Part shown: in pieces, positions 22,215 through 30,367 of the stretch | Layout of the letters: every line of letters starts with the position of its first letter | Numbering within the stretch: position 1 is the first letter of the stretch | NCBI RefSeq assembly: GCF_904846055.1 | Contig: NZ_CAJGYV010000001.1 | Span: 930,001 to 994,000 of the forward strand | DNA from: Psychrobacter ciconiae | Lineage (GTDB): Bacteria; Pseudomonadota; Gammaproteobacteria; Pseudomonadales; Moraxellaceae | DNA length: 64,000 bases | Reading direction: 5' to 3' | Program-made: the position numbers and the translations under genes | Notes under the pieces: generated by a model | The model's database searches: none | The model's input: only the letters and a program-made list of their open reading frames with translations | Told to the model about the DNA's origin: nothing

Positions 22215-22904
22215 TTATAGTTTGCCCATTTTTTCAAAAAAGGCTTTATAAGCGGCTACCTTTTGATCAAGGGCCAACGGGTAAGCTCGTGAGGTGGAAG
22301 GCAGCCGATATAAGGTCATTTGGCGCTCAATGCTCGGAGTATGATAAGGAAACGCGATGCTTTGGTTGGTTTTTGGGTATTTTGATTTGGGGATTGGGTC
22401 GTCAAGTAGACCGATTAGGGTTTCGGTGGCTTTGCCGCCGGTGGTAAATAAGGTGGTGACGTTTGGCACTTGCGGTAGGATAGTTGGCAAATCGACAGGG
22501 GTAACAACGGTTAAGTGTTTGTCGGAGGCGTTTCCGGTTTCGCGGATGGCTTGTTTCACGCTTGGGCAAAGGGCGATGCCGCGCTCACATAAAAAGGCGC
22601 GGATGCGTTCGGGGTCGAAATGCTTTTCGTTCCCAACGCGAAAATGGTCGGCATCATCAAAAAACACGCGACCGTAAATGCGCCACATGTCATTGTAAAA
22701 GTTAGGATAATGAAAGCGCATTGCCCATTTGTCGGAAGTTGGCGGGAACGTTCCCATCATCATGACGGTGGCATTTGGTGGTAATACAGGGGTAAATGGG
22801 TGCGTTTCGATAGGCAAAGCTGAGGTTTGCTGGTTATTGGATGGAGTATCTTTTTGAATTTGGTCGTTATCCTTATTATTTTGCTCTGATGGGCGCTTGG
22901 TCAT
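22215..22904 (-). CDS. Uracil-DNA glycosylase family protein
   Basis: Start 22904 is supported by GAGGAAG immediately upstream and gives 229 residues. The core opens with HPFTPVLPPNATVMMMGTFPP, the strand-plus-GTFPP motif that corresponds to motif 1 of the UDG superfamily (MUG/UDG-like), and ends with an HTPS box typical of the motif 2 region. It should remove uracil or a related base from DNA, or act as a family member with altered chemistry. The first 35 residues are polar and likely disordered. Divergent from upp with about 67 bp between starts. Confidence 0.78.
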   Translation of the reverse strand: MTKRPSEQNNKDNDQIQKDTPSNNQQTSALPIETHPFTPVLPPNATVMMMGTFPPTSDKWAMRFHYPNFYNDMWRIYGRVFFDDADHFRVGNEKHFDPERIRAFLCERGIALCPSVKQAIRETGNASDKHLTVVTPVDLPTILPQVPNVTTLFTTGGKATETLIGLLDDPIPKSKYPKTNQSIAFPYHTPSIERQMTLYRLPSTSRAYPLALDQKVAAYKAFFEKMGKL

Positions 22905-22971
22905 GATTTTCTTCCTCAAAAAAGGCGTTTTTTGCTATCATACCACATGACCAAAAACCAAGAGAGTGCTC

Positions 22972-23622
22972 ATGAGTGACTTAAATATTACGGTAATCGA
23001 CCATCCTTTAGTGCGCCATAAGCTGAGCTTAATGCGGGAAAAAGATTGTAGCACTTATAAGTTTCGAACGCTGACCAAAGAGCTTGCGCGCTTGATGGCG
23101 TATGAGGCAAGCCGCGATTTTGGGGTGGAAACGTTCCCGATGGAAGGTTGGTGCGGGGAAATTACGGGTGAGCAAATCATCGGTAAAACGGTGACGGTCG
23201 TGCCGATTTTGCGCGCAGGGCTTGGGATGCTCGATGGCGTTTTAGATTTGATTCCGACGGCAAAAATCTCGGTGGTGGGATTGCAGCGTGATGAAAAAAC
23301 GCTTGAGCCTGTGCCGTTTTTTGAAAAATTCGTCAGCCATATGGACAAGCGTCCGGCGCTGATTATTGACCCGATGCTGGCAACCGGCGGCTCGATGGTG
23401 GCGACCATTGATATGCTCAAAAAACACGGTTGCAACAATATTAAGGCGCTCGTTTTGGTTGCTGCTCCTGAAGGCGTTCGCTTGGTGAATGAGGCGCATC
23501 CGGATGTGACCATTTATACCGCCGCGCTTGACAGCCATTTGGATGACCATGGTTATATCATTCCGGGGCTTGGCGATGCCGGTGACAAAATTTTTGGCAC
23601 AAAAACCCACGATACCCATTGA
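22972..23622 (+). CDS. upp: Uracil phosphoribosyltransferase
   Basis: Salvages uracil by joining it to PRPP to make UMP. The 216-residue length and the PRPP motif [10 protein letters not shown] near 128-137, together with [13 protein letters not shown] near 76-88 and the late [20 protein letters not shown] segment that binds uracil, are all diagnostic. The ATG at 22972 is preferred over a GTG two codons upstream. It is a single gene, ended by a hairpin at 23644. Confidence 0.97.
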   Translation: MSDLNITVIDHPLVRHKLSLMREKDCSTYKFRTLTKELARLMAYEASRDFGVETFPMEGWCGEITGEQIIGKTVTVVPILRAGLGMLDGVLDLIPTAKISVVGLQRDEKTLEPVPFFEKFVSHMDKRPALIIDPMLATGGSMVATIDMLKKHGCNNIKALVLVAAPEGVRLVNEAHPDVTIYTAALDSHLDDHGYIIPGLGDAGDKIFGTKTHDTH

Positions 23623-23643
23623 TTTCTGCACATTTAAATCATC

Positions 23644-23676
23644 AAAACGTCAATCAAAACTTGGTTGGCGTTTTTA
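23644..23676 (+). terminator. Terminator after upp
   Basis: A 14-bp stem with two G-U pairs and a 3-nt loop, followed by TTTT(A)TTT. Confidence 0.75.
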
Positions 23677-23683
23677 TTTGCTT

Positions 23684-24319
23684 TCATTTAATTTCATACG
23701 TTTTTAAACAATAGGTCAAATCTGCCTCGATAATCTCATCTTTTATAAGCCTTAGCTGCTGAAAGTCTAAAATTAATACCTGACTTTTTAAGCGCTCGCG
23801 TGTTCGTTTGTTATGGCGGACGGCAAAGGCAGCAACGGATTTTCCGGTGACTTTTATTTGATTAATAATAACGGGAGCTGCGCCTTGCTTAATTTTTTGG
23901 GCGTTTAAAATGGCGGTGGCAGGGTTAAGGGTGGTAAATAACAGCTTATTTTGCCGCGCAGCTTTTGGTAAATTTCCGGCAAAAAACAAGGTTTGATTGA
24001 GCGGTAAATACTGGGCGTGGCGTTTAAGCTCGCGATAAAAAATCGCGGGTAAATCTTGGTTAAAGCTGTCCTCACTTTGCTGATAAAAGGCGGTGAAACT
24101 GCGCTGAATGTAGCTGCCAAAGACGGTGAAATTTATCCAGTCTTGATAGGTTTTATCTGCTAAAAGCCATTTTGCAAAATTGTCCGCGTCAATGTCAATT
24201 TGACCGGAAAGCATTGCCATTAATAGCTCGGTAGGCGTCGTCACCGTTTGATTTTGCCACGACTGCGGATACAGCTTATCGTCAAGATTTGGAAGCGTTG
24301 GCAATGATGACGGCGGCAT
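23684..24319 (-). CDS. Hypothetical protein, 211 residues
   Basis: Start 24319 has AGGAG at good spacing. The protein appears soluble, with no signal or membrane helix. I do not recognise the family. The C-terminal half has a pattern of strands around LFFAGNL, LLFTTLNPATAILNA, and VLILDFQQLRLIKDE. This loosely recalls the STS-like and C-terminal strands of ADP-ribosyltransferase folds, but the usual catalytic Glu motif is not evident. That link is weak inference. Convergent with upp. Confidence 0.7.
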   Translation of the reverse strand: MPPSSLPTLPNLDDKLYPQSWQNQTVTTPTELLMAMLSGQIDIDADNFAKWLLADKTYQDWINFTVFGSYIQRSFTAFYQQSEDSFNQDLPAIFYRELKRHAQYLPLNQTLFFAGNLPKAARQNKLLFTTLNPATAILNAQKIKQGAAPVIINQIKVTGKSVAAFAVRHNKRTRERLKSQVLILDFQQLRLIKDEIIEADLTYCLKTYEIK

Positions 24320-24490
24320 AATTGTCTCCTTTGGCGGCAATTTGGCTTAGTTTTTTGGCGAGCATTATTAACGTTATCACTAATTTGTCACAAATTAAAT
24401 TGTGCTATGGTTTGCAAGCTGATTTCATAACAATGCTGCTTTATAACAATGCGACTTTATAACAACAAACAATAAATTTTAAGGATAACA

Positions 24491-25387
24491 ATGACCACTA
24501 AGCTAACACTCACTTTAGAATGGTTTTTAAACCCTGACCATCTGCCATTTATCGCCGGAATCCACACTGGAGCGTATAAAAACGCCGGTCTTGATATTCA
24601 CATGATTGAGCCTGATGAGCATTACGATGGCTTTAGTGAGCTGCAATCGGGCGCGATTGATTTGCACGTGAACGAGCCGATTCATTTATTTGAGCATTAT
24701 TTTGCCGATTTAAAGGCGCTTGGCTGTTTTTTTGTGACCGATGGCGGCGTGCTGATGAAAACCTGTAGCATGGAAAAACTTGAGCAAAATCAGCCCATTC
24801 GCATCACTACCCCTGCGGCAAACCCGATGACTAATAAAATTGGCTTTGAAATCTTAAAGCGCTATGCCAAGAAGAATGGCTTTGAGCTTGATGTAAACAA
24901 CGTTGAATTTGTAGAAACTGACTTTCAGCATTTGCATCATTTAGAGCATGGCGATGACAAGGGCGACTTTGATGGCGCTTGGCTGTGTTTTTATAACTTT
25001 GAGGGCGTTGAAGCCAAATATTTGGGGCTTGATTTTACCTTTATCGACCAAAATGTGTCGCCCTACCCCAATTTTTCGGCGCTTGAGCTGATGACGACGC
25101 ACAGCATTTATGCGCAAAAATCAGCCGCGATTGATAAATTTATTCAAGTTACCAATGAGATGACTCAGCTTTGTGTTGGTGATATTAAAAAGGCTTGCGA
25201 AATCTACTACGGCTTTACCGAGGATTCGCCGTCGGCGCTGATGGACGACATCATTAAAGATACGCTCAAGCGCTTGGTGACGCCGATTAAGCCTGACGCC
25301 AATCGCTGGTCGGAGCTGCGGTCAATGCTCAATGAGCTTGATATTGCGGATATTAGTGATGCCAGTTACGCGAAGCTTTGGCAGTAA
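24491..25387 (+). CDS. NMT1/THI5-like ABC-type substrate-binding protein lacking a signal peptide
   Basis: The 298 residues open with TLTLEWFLNPDHLPFIAGIHTGAYKNAGLDIHMIEP, the typical start of the NMT1/THI5-like domain (periplasmic binding fold), with the FSELQSGAIDLHVNEPIHLFEH ligand-lobe segment following. AAGGATAAC precedes the ATG. There is no signal peptide or lipobox, and no ABC permease or ATPase gene beside it, so it is either a cytoplasmic family member or an orphan. The Cys-rich CCCFC motif of yeast THI5 is absent. A ligand such as a pyrimidine or other small heterocycle is possible but unproven. Confidence 0.8.
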   Translation: MTTKLTLTLEWFLNPDHLPFIAGIHTGAYKNAGLDIHMIEPDEHYDGFSELQSGAIDLHVNEPIHLFEHYFADLKALGCFFVTDGGVLMKTCSMEKLEQNQPIRITTPAANPMTNKIGFEILKRYAKKNGFELDVNNVEFVETDFQHLHHLEHGDDKGDFDGAWLCFYNFEGVEAKYLGLDFTFIDQNVSPYPNFSALELMTTHSIYAQKSAAIDKFIQVTNEMTQLCVGDIKKACEIYYGFTEDSPSALMDDIIKDTLKRLVTPIKPDANRWSELRSMLNELDIADISDASYAKLWQ

Positions 25388-25400
25388 ATGGGCTTTAAAA

Positions 25401-25500
25401 AAGACTGCCTTTTGTAATCACTCATGATCTGATCATTTAAAACGAAAGCTTAGGTATTTAAGCTAGTGGTATAAAAGGTTTGGGTGATTTGGGCAGTCTT
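25401..25500. repeat. Structured 100-bp inverted-repeat element
   Basis: AAGACTGCC (25401-25409) is exactly complementary to GGCAGTCTT (25492-25500). Inside, AATCAC (25416-25421) pairs with GTGATT, and smaller palindromes ATGATC-T-GATCAT and AAGCTTA..TAAGCT fill the centre. It lies between the NMT1-like gene and the IS630 left end. It could be a miniature element, an elaborate terminator or an RNA. Confidence 0.5.
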
Positions 25501-25611
25501 AGTGTGTTTAGAAGGTTCGCTTTCCTAGTTAGGATTTGAACTCTAGGCTATAGCCAAATCGACCTAAAAATGTTATAAAACAAAATATCTTAACTGTCAC
25601 CTCAATGAATC

Positions 25612-25950
25612 ATGACCTATTCCTTAGATTTTCGCAAACAAGTGCTTAAAAGCTTAGCTAACGGCATGACCTTTGCTGAAGCTGCCGTATTTTATGACAT
25701 CAGCCCGACCACCATTCAAAAGTGGAAGAAGCGGCTTCACAGCAAAACTACTCGCAATGTCACGGCACGAAAGATAACTGATGAGGCATTGCGTAAAGAC
25801 GTTGAAGACTATCCCGACAGCTATCATTACGAACGTGCTACGCGCTTGAACTGCAGTGCCTCAGGGATTTGTGAGGCGTTAAAGCGCTTGGGAATCAGCA
25901 AAAAAAAAGACCTTAGAACACCCAAACGCTTGCCCGATAAAAAGAGCTGA
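25612..25950 (+). CDS. IS630 transposase, N-terminal frame
   Basis: Residues 1-60 carry the helix-turn-helix that binds the element ends (FAEAAVFYDISPTTIQKWKKRL near 22-43), followed by a second helical region with SASGICEALKRLGISKKK. The frame ends at a stop 42 bases after an A9 run (25900-25908). Shifting by one base at that run continues directly into the catalytic part at the typical KKTLEHPN junction. It therefore represents the first part of one 282-residue transposase, either made by slippage at the A run or broken by a one-base change. Confidence 0.85.
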   Translation: MTYSLDFRKQVLKSLANGMTFAEAAVFYDISPTTIQKWKKRLHSKTTRNVTARKITDEALRKDVEDYPDSYHYERATRLNCSASGICEALKRLGISKKKDLRTPKRLPDKKS

Positions 25951-26461
25951 GTTTAACGCTAAGCTCCACTACTTCAAACAACAAGGCTTTCCCATCATCT
26001 ATATGGACGAAAGTGGCTTTGAGCATGAAACGATAAGACCATACGGTTATGCACCAATAGGTAAACCTTGTATCGATAGCTGCAACTGGCAAGGTAAAAA
26101 ACGAACCAACGTCATTGGAGCGTTATACCAAAAGGTCTTGTTTGCGCTAGAATTCATTGAAAAGAACGTCAATTGGCGAGTGATTTATGATTGGTGCAAG
26201 TACAAACTGATTCCAAGCCTTAAGACCAAATGCGTGATTGTGATGGACAACGCATCCTTTCATAAAAACCGTCGCATTGCCAAACTGCTTAACCGTCATG
26301 GTCATCGCATCTTATGGCTACCACCTTACAGTCCTGACCTAAACCCTATCGAGAATAAATGGGCTCAGGTAAAATTCTTAAGACAAGGTTGGATAGAAAA
26401 TGACTTATCAAAACTGTTTTATGATATTCATCCAAACCATAACTCTTTTAAAGTGAACTGA
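25901..26461 (+). CDS. IS630 transposase, C-terminal DDE catalytic frame
   Basis: Reads in the +1 frame relative to the upstream part, from the A9 run onward. The three acidic catalytic positions are intact: Asp in IIYMDESGFE, Asp in VIVMDNASFHK and Glu in SPDLNPIENKWAQVK. The C terminus (FYDIHPNHNSFKVN) is the full family end. An internal ATG at 26003 could start a shorter product, but that would discard the sequence before the first Asp and lose the HTH. Activity depends on frameshifting or transcriptional slippage upstream. Confidence 0.85.
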   Translation, partial: KKKTLEHPNACPIKRAEFNAKLHYFKQQGFPIIYMDESGFEHETIRPYGYAPIGKPCIDSCNWQGKKRTNVIGALYQKVLFALEFIEKNVNWRVIYDWCKYKLIPSLKTKCVIVMDNASFHKNRRIAKLLNRHGHRILWLPPYSPDLNPIENKWAQVKFLRQGWIENDLSKLFYDIHPNHNSFKVN

Positions 26462-26490
26462 CTATAGTTTTTTCTATCTATCCTATCGAT

Positions 26491-26685
26491 ATGTTCTTCA
26501 CTATGGATATCTTTAAATCAAATGACGATTTATTGTTTATCAACCTAAGAGTGCCTGTCGGGGTTTATACAAACAGCCAAATTACAGGATACGATTTGGG
26601 TTTGGATTTTTCCGTTAGAGCAAGTGCTTTTAAATTATTTTTAGAGGATTTTCTCAATGATTGCCAAAAAATTTTGATTTCTTAA
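26491..26685 (+). CDS. Small hypothetical protein next to the IS630 right end
   Basis: A 64-residue AT-rich frame (alternative ATG at 26503). The sequence contains DDLLFINLRVPVGVYTNSQITGYDLGLDFSVRASAFKLFLEDFL, which looks like a folded alpha/beta segment. I recognise no family and see no good ribosome binding site. It starts 25 bp from the insertion sequence and ends just before the 14-bp repeats. It may be a remnant of a larger gene or a small accessory protein, and its composition differs from the core genes around it. Confidence 0.35.
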   Translation: MFFTMDIFKSNDDLLFINLRVPVGVYTNSQITGYDLGLDFSVRASAFKLFLEDFLNDCQKILIS

Positions 26686-26690
26686 TAACC

Positions 26691-26760
26691 TATGTATAAG
26701 TGAATATGTATAAGTGAATATGTATAAGTGAATATGTATAAGTGAATATGTATAAGTGAA
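26691..26760. repeat. Five perfect 14-bp tandem repeats
   Basis: The unit TATGTATAAGTGAA occurs five times without a mismatch. Each unit contains the four-codon frame ATG-TAT-AAG-TGA. Because 14 is not a multiple of three, successive units change frame. The array lies between two small AT-rich reading frames. Confidence 0.95.
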
Positions 26761-26791
26761 TATCTGTAGAATTAGCGCAAAAATTAGGGAG

Positions 26792-27085
26792 ATGTACGAA
26801 GCGGAAGTAAATGCAGATATTAGGACGTGGAGAGATGTTCTAAGTAGCTTTGACAAAGCAGTAGAAGAATGCTCCGATGTTGATATGTTAGTTAAGTGCT
26901 TATTAGAAGATGACTTATGGTATATACCTTTTGATTCTGGAATGAAGCTTATGGAAAAAGCAAAATCTTTAGGTGGATGCTCATTGGATTTTTTAGCAGA
27001 TTACTATTCATTTAAAGCAGCATTTCTAGATCCAGGCAAAGAATATGATAATGCTGTCGCAAAACTAGATAAGCTATTTCAATAG
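26792..27085 (+). CDS. Hypothetical protein downstream of the 14-bp repeats
   Basis: A 97-residue acidic, mostly helical, soluble protein from the ATG at 26792; a GTG at 26756 inside the last repeat would add 12 residues. AGGGAG touches the ATG, so the ribosome binding site is poorly spaced. Features include EAEVNADIRTWRDVLSSFDKAVEEC and CLLEDDLWYIPFDSGMKLMEKAKSLGG. The general look, small, acidic and AT-rich in an island, recalls immunity-type proteins, but I recognise no family and no toxin lies beside it. Confidence 0.55.
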   Translation: MYEAEVNADIRTWRDVLSSFDKAVEECSDVDMLVKCLLEDDLWYIPFDSGMKLMEKAKSLGGCSLDFLADYYSFKAAFLDPGKEYDNAVAKLDKLFQ

Positions 27086-27208
27086 GTTCTATGTGTATAC
27101 CCCAAAAGAACCAAGCATCACACCTTTAAATGAAATCACAGACCATTTAAAACAGTCTGTTATCATGGAACTAATAGAATATCAAACAATAACGCGGCTT
27201 GTTAAACC

Positions 27209-27442
27209 TTAATCCGCCAAAGCTTTAATCATCTCAAATCGTGGCATATCTTTACCATCAATCGTTACCGTTTCTGTAAACATCGACAGCGGTCGCGCCC
27301 AAACGTCAAACTTGCCATAAAGGCAGCGATAAATGACGAGCGCTTCCTCGGTTTCGGAGTGGCGCGCGGTATGCAGCACTTGATAAAGGTTGCCTTTATA
27401 ATGGCGGTAGATGCCTTGGGGAACGGTTTTTATTTCGGACAT
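27209..27442 (-). CDS. DUF1653 domain protein
   Basis: A 77-residue protein made almost entirely of one DUF1653 domain: GIYRHYKGNLYQVLHTARHSETEEALVIYRCLYG followed by FDVWARPLSMF. The family is small, widespread and of unknown function. It returns to the normal composition of the core genome, so the accessory stretch ends here. It lies downstream of tyrS on the same strand with a 102-bp gap. Confidence 0.88.
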   Translation of the reverse strand: MSEIKTVPQGIYRHYKGNLYQVLHTARHSETEEALVIYRCLYGKFDVWARPLSMFTETVTIDGKDMPRFEMIKALAD

Positions 27443-27544
27443 AGCTTTAACTTATTCTAAATAATTTAGATAACGGCCTAAATGATAAATAAGATCGAAA
27501 AATTTGTGATTTCGACCTTATTTTTATTTTTCAAATAATCACCT

Positions 27545-28750
27545 TTAAGCAACCATCACCTTGGCAAATGCCTTTTTGCCCGCTTGAATAACGACCGATT
27601 GACCGCTGGTTAAGCTAAATCCGGCATCGACCACCTCGCCGTCGACTTTGACCGCGCCGCGTTTGAGCATATCTTTTGCCGAGGAGCTGTTTTTGGCAAG
27701 TCCTGCTTGGTTGAGCACTTGAGCGATAAATAAAGCGTCTTGACCGTCCAAATCAAGAGTGACTTCCGGCAAATCTACTGGAAGCTCGCCATCGGCTAAC
27801 ACGTTGCCCGCCGATTTGTGAGCGCTTGCGGCGGCTTCTGTACCATGAAAACGCTCAATTAATTCTTCTGCTAAAATACGCTTGATTTCTTGCGGATTGC
27901 GACCGTTTTCCATCTCAGTCATTAGCGCTTCAACGTCATTCATGGGCTTAAAGCTTAAAAACTCAAAATAACGACGAATCAGCGTGTCCGGCATGGATAG
28001 GATTTTTTGGTACATCGCGCCTGGAGCATCATCGATGGCGACATAGTTGCCAAGCGATTTTGACATTTTATTGACGCCGTCCAAGCCTTCCAAAATCGGC
28101 ACGGTGATACAAACTTGCGGCTCTTGACCGTAGCGACCTTGTAAGGTGCGCCCCATAAGTAAGTTAAACGTTTGGTCCGTGCCGCCAAGCTCAACGTCAG
28201 CTTTAAGCGCGATGGAGTCGTAACCTTGAACGAGCGGATATAAAAACTCGTGAATCGAAATCGGCGTTTGCGAGGCGTAGCGCTTGGCAAAGTCGTCGCG
28301 CTCAAGCATCCGCGAGACGGTTTGCTGACTGGCAAGCTGAATCATGTCAGCGGCGCTCATTTTACTAAACCATTCGGAGTTGAACACCACGCGGGTTTTG
28401 TCTTTGTCCAAAATTTTAAACACCTGCTCGGCGTAAGTTTTGGCATTAAGCTTGATTTGCTCGTCGGTCAATGGCGGGCGGGTGGCATTTTTGCCGGAGG
28501 GGTCGCCAATTTTGGCAGTATAGTCGCCAATTAAAAAATAAATCTCATGACCTAAATCTTGAAAATGCTTGAGCTTATTAATCAAAACCGTGTGACCTAA
28601 ATGCAAGTCAGGCGCGGTGGGGTCAAATCCAGCTTTGATGCGCAGCGGTCGGTTTTGCTTGAGCTTGGCGACCAAATCCTCAGTGGATAAGATTTCTTGC
28701 GTGCCGCGCTCAATGATTGCCAGTTGCTCTTCTAAGGTCAATTCGGTCAT
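27545..28750 (-). CDS. tyrS: Tyrosyl-tRNA synthetase
   Basis: Class I synthetase that charges tRNA-Tyr. HLGH at residues 50-53 (with [13 protein letters not shown]) is the HIGH motif, and KMSKS lies at 228-232. A C-terminal S4-type RNA-binding domain covers about 335-401. At 401 residues with HLGH in this context it belongs to the TyrRZ-like group, not the 424-residue E. coli TyrS type. Divergent from anmK. Confidence 0.96.
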   Translation of the reverse strand: MTELTLEEQLAIIERGTQEILSTEDLVAKLKQNRPLRIKAGFDPTAPDLHLGHTVLINKLKHFQDLGHEIYFLIGDYTAKIGDPSGKNATRPPLTDEQIKLNAKTYAEQVFKILDKDKTRVVFNSEWFSKMSAADMIQLASQQTVSRMLERDDFAKRYASQTPISIHEFLYPLVQGYDSIALKADVELGGTDQTFNLLMGRTLQGRYGQEPQVCITVPILEGLDGVNKMSKSLGNYVAIDDAPGAMYQKILSMPDTLIRRYFEFLSFKPMNDVEALMTEMENGRNPQEIKRILAEELIERFHGTEAAASAHKSAGNVLADGELPVDLPEVTLDLDGQDALFIAQVLNQAGLAKNSSSAKDMLKRGAVKVDGEVVDAGFSLTSGQSVVIQAGKKAFAKVMVA

Positions 28751-28873
28751 GAGGGTCTCTTTATTTCAATTAAGGTGGAATTGCGGCTAGCGCTTTGACG
28801 TTCTGCGCCCTTTTTTGCCGCAAATAATGATAAAATTTGGCAGATATAGTAGCGTTTTTTAGGAAAAATTGCC

Positions 28874-30190
28874 ATGAGTAACCCAAGATTGGGGGCAAAT
28901 CTGAATCTTTGTTCTGATGAAATAGCCACCGTTTTGCCCGAATTTGACTCGGATTTGTCAGCGTCATTATTTGAAAGCTTCGATGACGGGCTTTATATTG
29001 GCATGATGTCAGGAACGAGTCTTGATGGCATGGATGCGGTAATTTGCCAGTTTAATAGCGGCAGTGGCAAAAATATCCGTAACGACAAACCGCTAACACT
29101 GATTGCGACGATTAGCCAAGATTTTCCGGCACGGCTTCGCGAAATTTTGCTGGCGTTAACTTTGCCTAATGGCACGCAGTCGTTAACGGCGCAAGAAAAT
29201 GAGCCAAATCACGCCAGCGAGCTTGATTGGTTCGGGCTTGCAAGCTTGCGATATAGTGAGTTTGCAAGTGAGGTGGTGAATAAGCTGCTTGAGCAGGCAA
29301 ACATCAGCGCGGAGGATATTTTAGCGATTGGTTGTCATGGTCAAACGGTTCGCCATCGCCCAAACTTTGGCTTTAGCTTGCAGCTGATTGATGCCAGCAT
29401 CATTGCCGAGCGTACCAAAATCAGCGTGGTGAGTGACTTTCGCCGCCGTGATTTGGCGGTTGGTGGTCAAGGTGCGCCACTCGTTCCGGCATTTCATGAC
29501 GCGCTTTTTGCTCAAAAAGATAAGTTGCAAATTTTGCTAAATTTAGGCGGCATTGCCAATATTACCGTGTTGCCGCCGAATGGCGATGTCGTTGGCTTTG
29601 ATACAGGACCTGCAAATATCTTAATCGATGCTTGGGTGCAAAAGCATTTGGGCAAAAGTTATGATAAAGATGGCGCTTGGGCAAAATCTGGTCAAATTAT
29701 TGAGCCGCTTCTTGAGCAGCTTTTAACCCAGCCTTTTTTTGCTAAAACTTTTCCTAAAAGTACCGGTCGCGAAGAGTTTAATTTAGACTGGCTTGAGGAT
29801 GAAATTAGTCGTTTTGTTAAAAATAATGCTGCTGAAGACAATTCTGAGCCGTTTTCACCTGCCGATATTCAAGCTACCCTTGTCGAGCTGACCGTAAAAA
29901 GCAGCAGCGCTCAGATATTACCTTTCATTGAAAAACATCCTGACAATCAAGCTTTCATTTATGTTTGTGGTGGCGGCGCGTTAAATGGCTATTTATTACA
30001 GCGATTGCAAGCCAATCTGCCAAATTGCGAAGTTTTAACGACCGAAGCGCTTGGACTTGCGCCCACTTGGGTGGAGGCCGTTGCCTTTGCTTGGCTGGCA
30101 AAGCAGACCATGATGGGTGAAACGAGCAATTTACCGGCGGTAACTGGCGCTGATAAAAAGGTGGTGTTGGGGCAGGTGTGTTTTGCTTAA
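28874..30190 (+). CDS. anmK: Anhydro-N-acetylmuramic acid kinase
   Basis: Phosphorylates and opens 1,6-anhydroMurNAc to MurNAc-6-phosphate in cell-wall recycling. The ATP-binding signature GMMSGTSLDGMDAV is at about 43-56, followed by IGCHGQTVRHRP, NLGGIANITVLP and the late YVCGGGALNG. At 438 residues it is longer than the usual 370, with about 38 extra residues at the N terminus and a longer insert near 295-330. AGGA precedes the ATG. The lytic transglycosylase at 4.8 kb makes its substrate. Confidence 0.95.
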   Translation: MSNPRLGANLNLCSDEIATVLPEFDSDLSASLFESFDDGLYIGMMSGTSLDGMDAVICQFNSGSGKNIRNDKPLTLIATISQDFPARLREILLALTLPNGTQSLTAQENEPNHASELDWFGLASLRYSEFASEVVNKLLEQANISAEDILAIGCHGQTVRHRPNFGFSLQLIDASIIAERTKISVVSDFRRRDLAVGGQGAPLVPAFHDALFAQKDKLQILLNLGGIANITVLPPNGDVVGFDTGPANILIDAWVQKHLGKSYDKDGAWAKSGQIIEPLLEQLLTQPFFAKTFPKSTGREEFNLDWLEDEISRFVKNNAAEDNSEPFSPADIQATLVELTVKSSSAQILPFIEKHPDNQAFIYVCGGGALNGYLLQRLQANLPNCEVLTTEALGLAPTWVEAVAFAWLAKQTMMGETSNLPAVTGADKKVVLGQVCFA

Positions 30191-30367
30191 TTTTCTGGTT
30201 ATTTTTTAAGCTCAATTACTAAAAAAATAATCTGATTTTTAATTTAAGTTTACAGCCGTTCACTTATGTGTTTTATAATGGTTGCCAAAAGCTAAAGATA
30301 ACGCTATAACTACGATCAAGCGTCAATATTTTGATTTAAAAAGTCGCAACCAAATAGGACACTTTGC

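Larger units (their letters stand above)
25549..26466 (+). mobile_element. IS630-family insertion sequence
   Basis: About 0.92 kb, containing a split IS630 transposase in two frames. The proposed ends are CTATAG sequences at 25548-25553 and 26462-26467. Their inward sequences share CTATAG.CA..TC, consistent with short imperfect inverted repeats next to the TA target duplicated by this family. Boundaries are approximate. It separates core genes on the left from an AT-rich stretch on the right. Confidence 0.75.
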
